NCBI GenBank assembly: GCA_008933995.1
Contig: WARS01000046.1
Location: forward strand, 11,626,526 to 11,690,525
Origin: Datnioides undecimradiatus
Taxonomy: Eukaryota; Chordata; Actinopteri; Lobotiformes; Datnioididae
DNA length: 64,000 bases
Direction: 5' to 3'
The notes under the pieces are model-generated. The model had not been told where the DNA came from. It searched no databases and saw only the letters and a list, made by a program, of their open reading frames with translations. Position 1 is the stretch's first letter, and each line of letters starts with the position of its first letter. Made by a program: the position numbers and the translations under genes. Shown here in pieces: positions 40,622 to 53,402 of this stretch.

Positions 40622-41327
40622 GTAGTTTTTCTCAGCAAGGATTCACTGAGCATTACAATCTTTTAAAATTTGGCTAGAACAGCAAGTTCTGCTCTTAATT
40701 AGTTCAAGAAATAGTGCACTTCCACCCTAAGGCTTTATTAACAGAGAATCAGATTGAGCCATGATTAATCTGTGCCGTGGTATAAATTGAAGCAAAAGGG
40801 CACAGCATTGTGCACTCGCTGAACTGTGCTGTGAGACACAGGCTCGACGAAGTCTGAAGGCTAATTCACAGGAGGGCAGGACAGAAACTCCCCCTTAGTG
40901 AGTGCAGATTGAATTCACCCCTGCCTGCAGAAGATTGTCTCTCCTTCTCCCCTTTTTTCCTCTCTGGAGTCTCCTTCGCTCACTTTCTATAATGCAATTC
41001 AGCAAGGTGACAATAATGTGGCCCACATGCAAAACCTGCTGGCCGTATGCAAAACACAGTCACTCAGCTCGGAGGAAGACAAAGCTGATAAGATGGCAGT
41101 GATGCAGGAGCACACGCTGATGGCTAGAGGTTGATGCTGAGGATTCAAATTTCAATTTCCTAACTCTTTCATAAATCATAGGCGGTGATAGTTATCTCCC
41201 AGCCTGCCACTGTAGATGTTGTCCCTGCTTGTCATTTTCTCAAGATGACCAGGCACAAACACATTGTACCTCTGTCTGTCTTCTATTCTTTTCTTCCTGT
41301 TCAGTTATGCTATTTTTTAATTGTAGT

Positions 41328-41351
41328 GCTCTCTCTCTCTCTCTCTCTCTT
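41328..41351. repeat. (CT)n microsatellite
   Basis: About 12 CT units; gives Arg-Glu runs in opposite-strand frames that are not genes. Confidence 0.95.
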
Positions 41352-42490
41352 TCACTCTCCCTAATGCAGCCGCATGACTCATGCACACTGATAAGCTGAC
41401 TGACTGTTCTGTGCCACTCTGTTCCGCTTTTCCATGAAACATCACAAGTATCATGAATTTTTCCCCTCCCCAGCTCAGGCTGGGAGAGAAGGGAGATGAT
41501 AAAAGGGGAGAGTAATGGAGGGGGAGGTGGGGGTAGATTGACAGTGCCATAGATACACACTGAGAAAGACAGAGATAAACTTTGACTTTTAGCTCTTGGA
41601 TGAATAATCTGAGACGAGGGAAAAGCAGACAGAATAAGAGAATGAGTTGGTGGGGGGGAATATAAAAAGCCCTTTCTCCTCCAGGAGCTCTGTGATGTGG
41701 CGTGTGAGCTGAGTCGAGTCCACGGCGGTGAACAGCTCTCTTAGCAACCAGGAGAAGGTGTTCAGCCAGGCAACAGGATATAGTCAGAGTAATGTTGGTA
41801 AACGAATAACCCAAGGATGCTCCCCGGTGGTTTCAGAAACATGTGGCCTCTGATAACATGACATTAAAAACGCTTGCAAGCTCCGCTCCACAGTGAAAAT
41901 ACAGTTTTACAAGCAATCGGCTTTTCACAGTGGAAAAAATGGGGTGTATTGTTTCAGACATATGTACATGTTTACACCTGCAAAACAACTGTAATATTAA
42001 ACCCACAATAACTGAACTTTTGGCCTTTTTTTTGCAAACAAGATACAGTGCAACATTAGCTTTTTCATTATAGTCCTATTTTTGTCTCCACCAATTAAAA
42101 TTAGCTGCCAACTTCATCCTTCCCTGTATTCACAAGCTAGTTGCCAACTTCAGCTCTTTGGTACAGGTCAAGTCACACACAAAGGGTTCTCAGAGCCTTT
42201 TTGCTTCCAGTTGCAGCCAATTAATTGCCAGGAAACGAAACAATTAGCTGCGCAATGCCATAAAGCCCCGTAGAGGAGAGGTTAGCGGCAGAGTGTGGTG
42301 GTGATTTTCTGTGGGCTCATCACTATGAGCGACCCCTTTCATATGGAATTATTCATATGATCCATTGTTCTTATAAAAAAAAAAAAATGCTGATTATAGC
42401 AGCTTTAAAGATTAACCTCAAATAATAGCAAATACAAACACACACGCTAAATACATGTATGCTTATGCTGCAAGAGCACACGCTTATCGC

Positions 42491-42509
42491 ATATATATAT
42501 ATATATATT
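42491..42509. repeat. (AT)n microsatellite
   Basis: Nine AT units. Confidence 0.9.
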
Positions 42510-43297
42510 GTTGTCATATAAGTATATAAAACCTTTGAAGCTCAGTTTCTGTAAAACCTGCATCACTGTGTGATTTACACCCTGTGACTTTGCCATCGTG
42601 CTGTCTGTGCAGGTGGATCATTTCTCAATGTCAAATGATGTAAATCTATGTAAAGTGTACGCAAACCGTCCTGGAGTGATGCACTCGAGCCACCTGTTAA
42701 CAATCATTTGTCACTTTGCAGAGTGTGTGAGAAATCAGAGCATTTTAGAGGTAGCGCTCTGTAAATTTGGGGGTTTAACAGGTTTGCATCTGCAAGAAAG
42801 AAACAAAGAGGCAGAGACCCAGTGAGTGATGTCATGTATTGAACGTTTGGAGGTTATTTTTTCTTTGAAAGGATGAGCAGTTTGTACAATCCTGTCACTT
42901 GTTGGCTATTGGCCATGCTTTACTGCAATGCAGTATATCACCACTGCAACAGCGTAAAGGAATCAAACGTTTAGTTTTCTGTCTCTGTGATAAATATTGG
43001 AAGCAGAGGAACTGAGACCAAATAAATTTAAAACTGTGTCGTCTCAGTGCTTCAGAAGACGTTCGAGGGCTGAATTATTCACTGAGGCATTCCTGATTAA
43101 AAAGTGATTAATCAGTCCATCCAGACCGGCCCGAATGGAAACACAATCTTCAAACACAGCAGAGAGGTATTAAGGTTGGTTGGAATATTTGACGACAATC
43201 TCATTACAGAGGCCAACAGCATGTAATCTCCTCTTCTTTTTTCTCCCTCTTTGTCTCCCTGTTTCACTCTCTTGCTCCCTTATTCTTGTTCCCTCAA

Positions 43298-43351
43298 ATA
43301 TGCAAAGGAGGCATTTCCTCCCGTGCTGTAATTAGCACAAAATATGCAAAG
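43298..43351. promoter_or_regulatory. Paired POU octamer-like sites around a homeodomain-like palindrome
   Basis: ATATGCAAAG occurs at 43298-43307 and again at 43342-43351 in the same orientation, with GCTGTAATTAGC at 43325-43336 between them. ATGCAAA is the POU octamer core and TAATTA a homeodomain core. The clustering resembles developmental enhancers, but function is inferred. Confidence 0.35.
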
Positions 43352-46300
43352 CAGATCAAAACTTGGAATTTAATAAGTTTCATATTCACAACAAATTAGG
43401 TTTTTATTGAGGTGTCTCCTCCCCCCAGTGCAATACCTTTATGAGTTCACTCATGTTTAATTGCTGAGCCTCAAAGCTGACCTTGAAACAATGAATTTAT
43501 ATAAAAGTCACAATTTTCAATACAATTACACCCTTCCAGTGGAGGACTGGATTATAAAGCTTGGGAACAGAAAGGTCAAACACGAGCAGGTTCTTATTTT
43601 TATCATGCTAGGGATGATGTGTAAGTACGGCAGAGCCTGTGCTCTCTGAACTGACTTAACCTCTGCTATCTGCGCTAAAAAGGTCTAATGTCTGTAACTC
43701 TGAATCGTTCTTTCAGTGTGTCAGCCCTAAAACCCACATTCATTTATTAAACTAGGCCTGCTGAGTCATACCCACACACTGATACATACACAAAGATGCC
43801 TCAGGCTGTACTGTTTGTGTATCTATCTCTGCGTGTTTATGAGCAGTATAAATGTGTAGGTGTCAGCCAGTGTGCATGCACATGTACATACATGCATGCC
43901 TGCCTCCTTGTGTGCGTGTCAATGGGTACTCATCATGTCATTATGAAGACACACATCACGTATTCCCGAGATAATTTGCTGTTGCCAAGCATGAACCCTC
44001 AGGGGTAATGCATTACCTTTAACTCATAAAGTATATTGCTAATGAGTCAGGGGCGATGGTAATGTTCCTCTTGAGAGGGGCTGGGTTTTCAAGCGTTTGA
44101 GTATGACTGACTGGTTTAAATTCACAAGAGAAAGTTAAACATTTTAAATGCTGCTGTTCCACTTTTCATTTCAGCATGACCCAGAGGATGACCCCAGCAG
44201 AACGGCGTTATGGACCGATGGCAGGAAACTGTGGTAATGATTCTAACTGCCCTCGTGAAAAAGCAAAATTTGGCGTTCATTGCCAGAGAGTGCATTGATG
44301 GGGGGGGGCACAAACAAAATCCGGAGGCAAACATGTTAATTTCGCGCCCGGTAACCACGCAACACACCCACTCGCACGCCCTCATCACATTCAGATATGC
44401 ACACGCACTAGAGCTTGTGCACACACACATAGTCCCAACTTTCATGGGACTGAATTAGCAGAGAAGAATCAGTTTAAATTCTCTCCTCTGAAGTACTGAG
44501 CAGCAGTTCATATCTTGCCTCTGCCTGTCTGAGTCGGAGGAATGAATCCTGTCATGGCTTCCAAGAAAAGAATCAATTCCAATCCAAGCGTTAAAGCCAC
44601 CCTTAAAATGAAGTGGTTGAATTCCAGTGATGTACTGGGACAGATGTATGCTAAGAAAGAAGGTGATGATTAGTGTGTCCGTTAACGTGGGCACACGAGA
44701 CGATTATAACTTCATCTCACCACTGTCAGGCTCATGTTTTGAAGATTAGCATGGAGCCTCGGTTTGATCTTCAAAACATCTGTATTCATGCTTTGTGTCA
44801 TTGTGGCTGCAACTCGTTGCTGAAGGTTGCACATACAGTAAGTGCTTGTGTGTGTTTTTTCTTAGAAATCATGGACCATCTTTACCGTCTTATTGGTTCA
44901 AGAATATCTCGTCATGTGCCTCGTATCTTTTCTGGGCTGGAACGCAGCTTGGTGTCTGAGTGCCTCGAGTGAAGTCAGCCCTCATCAGCAACAATCAAGG
45001 TGAGGTCCCTCTCCCCAGGCTAAGCCGAGCCACCAGCCACATGTTTCTCACTCACCGCCCTGCCTTGCATCATGTTCTGATCATAGCCACAACAAGAGAC
45101 ATAACATTGGAAAGACAGCGGGCTGCAGCGCTCGGGGCTGAGGCAAAAACTGCAAAACTTTACATCAGAACTTTTTCAAAAGACTGGGTGTGTCCAAAAG
45201 TTCCACAGAGGTAGTTCAATTGAATATAAAGGCTGATTACATGCCAAACTTTTGTGATTTCCTCTGTTGCTACATCTGTAGTTTTTCATAATAATTGATC
45301 GCCACTCTTCTTCTGGCTTGACACATGCAGCTACATCATAGGTCTGTCTGCTGTGAGTCTGTATCCAGCCGTGATGAATGGAAGCGCTCTGGTACTCCCC
45401 CATAAGGAGACAGGCTTTCCTGTGGCCCCGTCCATTAATGCATTATAAATGAGCCCACTAGCATCTTGAGCGAGACATGTGAGGCATGTGAGACACCACA
45501 GACCAGTGCTTCCTGTCTTCCAGTAAGGAGCAGCAAATACCGCGTGACCTGGCCGGCAGGAAACCATGTGACACAGCAGTCCAGACCACCAGACCGAAGA
45601 CTGACTTCAAACTGTCAGATCAGCAACTCCATACGGTGTAAAATCATAAAACCAAATGCTGCAATTACATGTTTTAAATAATTTCTCAGCTTTGTTTTGA
45701 CTGAACCGTGAGCAAAACTATCAGCAACTATAGCAATTTAATTTAACAGTCCAGCAACATTCAGAATACAACACTCACTGTGCAGCATGCATCATATTTT
45801 TCTAGCCTAATGTAAATCAATCAGTAAGGCTGTAATGACAGAGCTTGCATGAAATTTTCATATTGCTTCTATCTTGCAAGGAAGTCACATGTGATTGGTA
45901 GACATGCCTGTCCTGTTTGAGTGACACACCATAATGGCTGGCCTCATTTGGCTCGCAGAGCTGTATCAAAGGCTCGATTTTGGGATATTTTCTCCAGGTA
46001 TCTCGCAGTAAGGAAAATCCTGTCCTTTTCATCTGTGGCAAAGTTACAGTGATACCACGTTTGATGTCTGAGCCAAGAACTCTCAGCTAAAGCACTGCTG
46101 CACTTTGAAGTTGCTTGTTGTGCAGCCACAGTTGAGAATTCATTTAATGTTCTGATAGTGTGTCACATGATGGGTCTAAGCATGAAAGCCGAAGCTCTGT
46201 AAGGGTGAGAATAAAGATTTCTCTTTTTAAACCCCTGGCTCTGCGCTATGTGCCACCATATGCTCTCTGATGCTTTATGCTGCCCCGTGCTCACGGCTGC

Positions 46301-48948
46301 CGCTAGCTATCTCTTGCAGACGTGGGGCCTAAATAGAGCACACATCTACATTAGCTAGACTGGAAGAAAGGAAGAGAGATCGTGCTGTGATCCACTTTGG
46401 TTGGTGAAGCCCCAGAGCAAGCACCATGGTTATATGAACAGCAGCACACATACTACACACACCACAAACACACGTATAAACACACACACCTGCACACACA
46501 CGCAAAGTTGCACTGGGAGAGTGGGAAGCGCAATGGAAACTCTGAGTCATGCGCACTCCTTTGCCATTCTGAACCTAAATCACTGTGGCATTGAGTCACT
46601 ACAGGGCTTCCTGTGTGTTCATTTGCGTGTCTGCGTGTGTGAGCGTGGCTCTACGGTCTGTGCTGTAGATTTAAATCAAGCATGGTTTTATTTTCAATGC
46701 TTGTACAGTTTTATCTTGTTTGCGGTATTTCCCTTCACATGCACAGTGTGTTTGCACTGCCATATACAATATATGTGATATAGGTTATGTTCCCAGTGTG
46801 TGTTTGCGTGCTCGTGTGTGCACGTTTGCATTCGGCACCAGCAACGAGAGGAAACCCCTTTTATGAGAGCAGTGCAAAACTGTACATACTGTATCCTGTG
46901 TTGCTGTGGTGAGGTGTTGCAATGGTTATGTGAGGGAGAAGAGAAGCTAACCTGTACTCTTCAGCATAAACTTCAGCCCAATCACGTGTCTGGTGGGCAG
47001 ATTCTCTTACAGATGAAGGGTGTAGGCAAGGATGCTACAAATAGCAACACAGAGGGGGATTTTTCTCTCTCTCTTATTACCGTCTCGCACATCTTTCTCG
47101 CGCTCACCTTGCACGTCTCACGAAACACGTTTCCCTCCGTTCCTACAGTACTTTAATTTTCTTAAGAGCGCAGCTCAGTCTGTGAGCTTCAATGCATTCT
47201 GATAGCACATAACAGGGTTGACATGTCAACACAACCCTGGTCAGCAATCACGCAATTTCCATGGAGATAATGAGGGCTTTTAACATTCCTGTTGCACCAA
47301 CAAGATTGTGCAAATACACACAGGTACACACACACACACGCATACGCAGTTTAGGGGATATGCAGAGGGCATAATGACCTGCAGCAGCAGTGAGATGTGT
47401 TTGTGGTTGCAGTGGCTTGATAAGCAGGAAGCCTACATGAAAATGAACGTGATAAGGCATTGTACATTGTACTCCTGCTTGCTAGCTGTGATCCACTTCG
47501 ATTCGATGCTATCACGCAACTCTTGGCAGCCAGCTAGCAGTCGGGGTAACACAGTTGCCACGGAATTTAAAGATAGCATTTATAGACCAGTCACCACCCA
47601 GATATATTGCAGCTCGTGCGGATGAGAAAAGAGCTGCTGGATTCTGCTGAAGGAATGGAAATTTTGGATCAAAACAGCTTTGTTGAGTTCACATTGTGGC
47701 CATTCTTGGTCATTTTAAGCAATCATAGAAGATTGTGTGGACACCAAACATCCTTCTGAGACCACAGTGAAAATTTTTTAGCCGTGACAATTGCCAGTTG
47801 TTGATTAGAAGTCATCTCAGTCTGAGCTGGGGCCCGAACTGATTCGAAAATCTGTAGGAGTGATTATGAGACAGGAAGGTGGGAGGCTTTGAAACTGAAA
47901 CCAGCCCAAATGGAATCAGATGCATGTTCAGCCAACCGCCATCAGCCCACTGCTGACTGCCTAAAAGCTTCTGACCTTTGAGAATTAGACGGATATGGAA
48001 ATTGTTGCTTAACAGGTTTTGAACACACACACATACACACACAGGGCCTGCATGAGTATGCACATGAAAATACACATGGCTCTGGTGACTATGCAAACAC
48101 ATTGAAAAATATCTACACAAATATGTTGCAATTCAAAAGCACATACCAGCACTAATTCAGTCTTAAGTATGGTGCATGTTGGAAGTTGTGCCGTATTATT
48201 TGCTTTCTAAAGGGCATGATACCAGAGAGAGCAGGTAGTAACTGAGCATTCTGACTTTCCTCCACTTCAGGCAGGCAGACCAGGAGGAATGAAGCGGCTG
48301 GCTGCCTCAGATGACTCATCCCCATTGATGAGCTTAACAGCCATCAATTCCACTCTAGGGAGCAGGGCCCAGCACTCTCCCCCACCCGCTGCACTTCTGC
48401 CTGGGTTAGGCTTCCTCTACACTCCCCCTCTCTCCCAGCAGAAGGCCTGGAGCTTAAATTAGAGCTCTGGCAGCGGGCCATGTGAGAGGAGAGCAGTGAG
48501 CAGGCAGCAGCCATTCATTCCTCTGGAAGCCTGAGTCAGATTCATTGTAACACAGAGACAGGGCTGGGGGCTGGCTTTGAGTGGGCCTGTTAGTTTTTCC
48601 ACAATGGAGTAGAGCTAGTCTTCCTCTGCAGAAACGTTCCATCACAGTTTGAGCAAAAACTACCATCAAAATGCAACTCAGCACAAACTTCAGATTCGCT
48701 GGTGGCTTTTTGAACGAAATCTGTTGCTGGTCCCCGTCATTTTTTGTGCTTCATCTATGGCATCCATAAAGAACTAAATGCTCCATTGAAGCAAACTATA
48801 TGCATCTTTTCATTTCTTTTTATTGCACCTTAGCAAAGTAAAGCAATTTACAGTAAAAGATGTCATGCATGCAGGGAGACATTCACAAACATCTACACAA
48901 ACACACACACACACACGTACATACTGTGTGTATAAAAACTCCATACTT

Positions 48949-49075
48949 GGCATCGCAGTGGCCGAGGGCAAAGATGCATACCATATACAATATACCATAT
49001 ATAATGCTGCTGATTCAAATCTGGTCTGGGACATGCCCACATAACCATCTACTTCTTAAATATATAATAATAAAT
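48949..49075 (+). repeat. Degenerate tRNA-derived SINE relic
   Basis: An A-box-like TGGCCGAGGG at 48959-48968 is followed 43 bases later by a B-box-like GATTCAAATCT at 49012-49022 (two changes from GGTTCAAATCC). It continues CTGGTCTGGGACATG, reminiscent of tRNA-derived fish SINE bodies, and ends in an AT-rich tail with AATAAATAAA. Too degraded to be a functional tRNA. Confidence 0.4.
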
Positions 49076-51729
49076 AAAAACTTGTGCATAGTAGAAAGCT
49101 ATAGGTGATTTCTGAATTGACAAAAATCATTAAAAAAAAAAAAATCAAAAAGAGAAAAGACTAAACTGTTTCACATTGAGCAATTCAAGTTGCAATGAAT
49201 AATAATGGATGAAGATGTTGTTAAAAATAACCAAAATGAGAATTGTGAGCAATACGCAAGAAAGAAATGTGTTAAGAGCAACCTAGAACAAGATCCAGGC
49301 CTTAAAGGCTTCTTAAAAAGCCAAGTAATACCAAGGCCATCACGAAGTTTCAGAAAATTACTTGGAATTTTTCAGTATGACTCATGATTTAGTCATTATC
49401 AGAGTCATTATTAGCTTTGAGTTATTTAGCAGCTGGTTCAGAGGTAAGGACTCAATATGAAGGTGACCAGTAAGCTGATTCGCTGCTATCTATGAAAAAA
49501 TCATGACAAAACATTTAACAAAGTATCTCTGAGGCACTTCATTAATTGCCAGGTCATTACAGATTTGTCCTTAGTAACTACTCAGTTTATTGTGTACCTT
49601 ACCCAAAAGCAGTTTGTGTTTCTATCCTCAACATGTTATCCGCCTGACAACTACACCCACAAATCATGCATGAAAAATATCTTGAAAGGAATGTTGAGAG
49701 TGTCAGGGCCTCACAGAAGCGCTACACCATGTGTGGTATCACATGCTCTGATCAGCTGACATTGATACAAAGCGAAAGACTTATTACACCGCCATCTGTG
49801 ATCCACTGTCGTATAATATTTGATATTTTCTTTCATTCCAGTCCTTTTGTTTTCTGTGCCTCCGATGTGTGATGTTATCACTGTCTGAGGAGATTGCTTT
49901 TCGGTTCACTCCCTCATTTCTTTAGCAGTTATTACATCTGAAGTCAGAGAGGTCACCCCAACATATTGCACAGGTTGTAGAAAGCCATCTGTTAGATTTC
50001 ATATAATGTAGCGGCCCGCTGGCACTCATGGCACATTTCAGAGCAATAATACACCATATCCAAACTACATCCCCAAAGTAATTTACACGGCAACATCTCT
50101 GACAGGCAGACAATATGTGCTGTGGCTGTGCCACATCTGATACAGAATTGCATCACAGTAGGACGTTCAGAGAACGATATCAGATACTAAACGGTTCATG
50201 TTCATGTCTGCGGGCTTTTGTGACTTTTAAAGTAGATTCAAATGTGTGAGCATCTCATTCCTCTAATCACCACTCTTTGCATCGTAATCATTGTAATCAT
50301 CATCTTTTGCAGCAGCAGCGTAGTTGCCAGAGTCACTATTATTATCATGATCCTTATTAACATTCTTTGACATTGTAAATAGTCAGAGAAGGGCATTGTT
50401 CATTTTATGATTATGTAAAAGCAAAACGGTCTAAACCTGCTTAATAGTTCTTTAAAGTCACACTTCCTTTGGCAATAGTCGTAGCTCATCACAGCTGAAT
50501 TAACTTTGAGAAAACAGTGGCTCATCAGCACAGTTAATGGTGATGTCAGTGGTCAGGGTCTGCTGTGACTGCAACATCTGTTTAGTCTGATGGAGAGCAC
50601 TGTGAAGGAAATGTCTCTCCCTTCTTTCCTAGAGTACGCACACAGGAACTGTGCAAAAACAACCGGATGACTAGTATCCACTTGGGAAGAATAGTTGGCC
50701 AGACCGCTCAGTTTCCAGTGGGTTTTTTTTTCCCTCAAACAATGTACTTCATCACAACAAAGATAAAGATATGCATCCTGCATTTTTAGTGATTGATTTT
50801 AATTATGTTACAACAGTGGTTCTCATTTGCAGGTCATTTCTCTGCAGGAAATGGGTAGAATTTTCCAAGGCTGCAATAATTACATCATGCTTGTGTTATT
50901 TGCATCTGTGTGTGTGCGTGCTTTTGTGTGTCGCGTGCGAGCATGTCTGCGTGTGAAAGGAAAGCGAGGAAGGGTAATTAGATTTGAGAGAAAATGAAAT
51001 CAAATGAAAATGGAAATGTGTGTGAATCTGCGGGTGAAAAACACGGGAGGGGAGGGTTTTTTGCATTCTGAACACATCAGCCTTCCTGCCTGTGTTTGTA
51101 GCATGAGAGCTGTGTTTATTGTGAACATACTGATGACCCACGATGGGGACACTAAATGATGACCTTCGAAAAACAAAGGAACCTGATGGGAATGCAAGTA
51201 GTAGGCAAAACTTTCTCTTTCGCTTTTATTTGCATACACACACACACGCACACACACACACCTGTGAGGTCAGCATTAAAAGCACAGACCCTCCGAGTCA
51301 GCAGAAAGGAGCGGCTGAGGAGCAACGCTGTGAAACTAGCAGCTGAGCTGTTCTCATCCTCAACCTTATCTCCTGATCTGTGCTCCTCTTGCAGAGGTGT
51401 GCTGCTGAAGAGGCTGTCATGCTCGTAGGAGGAAAACCATCAATGATACAATCACTGAGATGATATCTCAAAAGTCTGCTACCTATAATGCTCCACCCAC
51501 CTACACCCCCTGTCTCTATATAATGTGCCACATTAAAGACTTATCTAAAATCGGGTTTAAAATGAGTTACAGGGCCTGATCTGGCAGACAATATAAAAGG
51601 TTATGGTAATGGATATCTGAACAGTCATCAGAGGGTTTTCCAGAGCCTTTTAAGCACTGAGACATGGCAACCCTTCTCATTATCCAGTTCTCTGTAAGTC
51701 ATCATTTTCAGAAATATAGCAAGTAGAAA

Positions 51730-51768
51730 AAGAAGAAGAAGAAGAAGAAGAAGAAGAAGAAGAAGAAA
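51730..51768. repeat. (AGA)13 trinucleotide repeat
   Basis: Pure purine GAA/AGA tract, capable in principle of triplex formation. Confidence 0.95.
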
Positions 51769-52540
51769 AACATTCTTCTGTACCAGCCACCACAAATGCT
51801 GTGGTAATAGACAGCAGTCATTTGAGCTGTAATGATATGCTAAATACAATGACCCATGCCCAGCACTGATTGCCACAGGCATGGTTTGTTTGACATGCCA
51901 GCCCCTGTTAGCCAGATATGCTAGAAACAGATCATTACTGTCACAGCTAATGCTGCTAATGTTGCTTGCTGTGACAGTAATCACAGGTCCTTCACTCCTC
52001 CCTTTCTCTTTCTCCCTCTGTCCACCCTCCTTGTTTGCCTCCGTCAGGCATGAGGCTATTTCGCCTGAGGGTAAGGGCCTTTTGAGACGACAGTCAATTA
52101 TTATCCTAATAGCCACACAACGCCAATATGTGAATATGTGCCATACTCAAAGCAGTGCGGCAAACAGCCCACACAAGAATTTCTGAAGCTGCTACAGAAA
52201 GCAGGCATTCCCTTTATGACTCTCATCATACAGCCATTTATACTTTTTGACTAAGTGATGCCTGTTCTTATCTGATATCTGCTGCCCTCAATCTAGGCTG
52301 GCCTAGATTTTTGTTTTGCAACAACGACTTCCCCGTCCACATTTCTCAGAACAATAAGGATCTTCAGTCTATTTTGATGTTTCTTAAACGCAATATAGAG
52401 TAAACATGGAGAGAGCTTTGTTTGTTTGAACTCATTGTCATGCAGCAGTTATCCCCGCTGTCTTCAACGAGGCGATGTTTGACGCCCACAGAAAAATGAG
52501 TGATTGCACAGAAGTAAAATTTCAAAGCCACCTCACCTCA

Positions 52541-52541
52541 T

Positions 52542-52593
<52 letters not shown>
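52541..52593. repeat. (TG)n microsatellite
   Basis: TGTGTGTTTG followed by about 21 TG units. Confidence 0.95.
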
Positions 52594-52595
<2 letters not shown>

Positions 52596-53328
52596 CTGCA
52601 CCTGCCAGTGTCTAGAGACTAAGCTTGTCACATGAGACACAGCAGCACCACAGGCAGGAAGTTGAGCTAAAGTGATGAAGCGCGGTAGCAAGTGATGTCC
52701 TCGCCGGCGCTTCATCAACGTCTACTTCGCTGCTGCATCCCCACCTCAGAGTCTGCTGCCTCCGCGTGTTGTGTGGGGCTCATCCAGCCCGACTGTTCTG
52801 CCCAATAATAACAAAAAGATAATGACACAGTGGTTATTATTCCTCCAAAATTGAAAAGAGGAGAAGCTGCCGCCTTACCCCAGTGAATTTTCATTTGTAT
52901 GGATTTCAGTGTTAATGTTGCATGGTCTAAAAGCTGTTCCACCCCATCAAGAAAAAAACACGAGAGTGAGATACTATTGCATTTAAAATGAACACTGCAT
53001 AATGAAGCAGTAATTCTCTTTGGGTGATGGAAGTGGCAGTAAGCCCACTATAATCGTGCTATGATGGAGTTCTGTGACTACATCATGATACATGGTATGG
53101 CAAACGCAAAGGGAATTATGACTCCTTGCCATAATTTTCCTTTCTAAGCAGGCATGAAACGTACCTTTTGGCACAAACTGGCTCACAAACCGAGCAGAGT
53201 GTTCTTTCCCAGGAGATTAGAGCACGGGGTCCCTTATGTGTATTTCAGCGTGTGTGTGTGTGTATGTGTTCTGTGTTTGTGTTTATGTTTGCCGTCCTGT
53301 ACAATATTCCCTGGGGGGATGGAGACAG

Positions 53329-53342
53329 GTTGCCATGGCAGC
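53329..53342. promoter_or_regulatory. RFX X-box-like palindrome
   Basis: GTTGCCATGGCAGC matches GTTnCCATGGnAAC with one mismatch in the right half-site. Confidence 0.3.
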
Positions 53343-53370
53343 AGCTTGAACGTTGCGTGAATTGCAGCAA

Positions 53371-53402
53371 TGTGCGTGCGCGCGTGTGTGTGTGTGTGTG
53401 TT
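53371..53402. repeat. Alternating GC/GT tract
   Basis: TGTGCGTGCGCGCG followed by (TG)n; simple sequence with Z-DNA potential. Confidence 0.9.

Larger units (their letters stand above)
40079..48948. other. Gene desert segment 4
   Basis: No credible gene. It contains (AC)23 at 40574-40619, (CT)12 at 41328-41351, (AT)n at 42491-42509, paired octamer-like motifs at 43298-43351 and scattered CA patches near 46440-46505, 47325-47340 and 48030-48045. Confidence 0.6.

Noticed and set aside
41240..41814. 106- and 165-codon - strand frames
   Set aside because: Arise from a CT microsatellite and CT-rich flanks; no conserved motif.
48949..49040. Functional tRNA gene
   Set aside because: Boxes are degenerate and no cloverleaf with paired acceptor stem could be drawn; better explained as a SINE relic.
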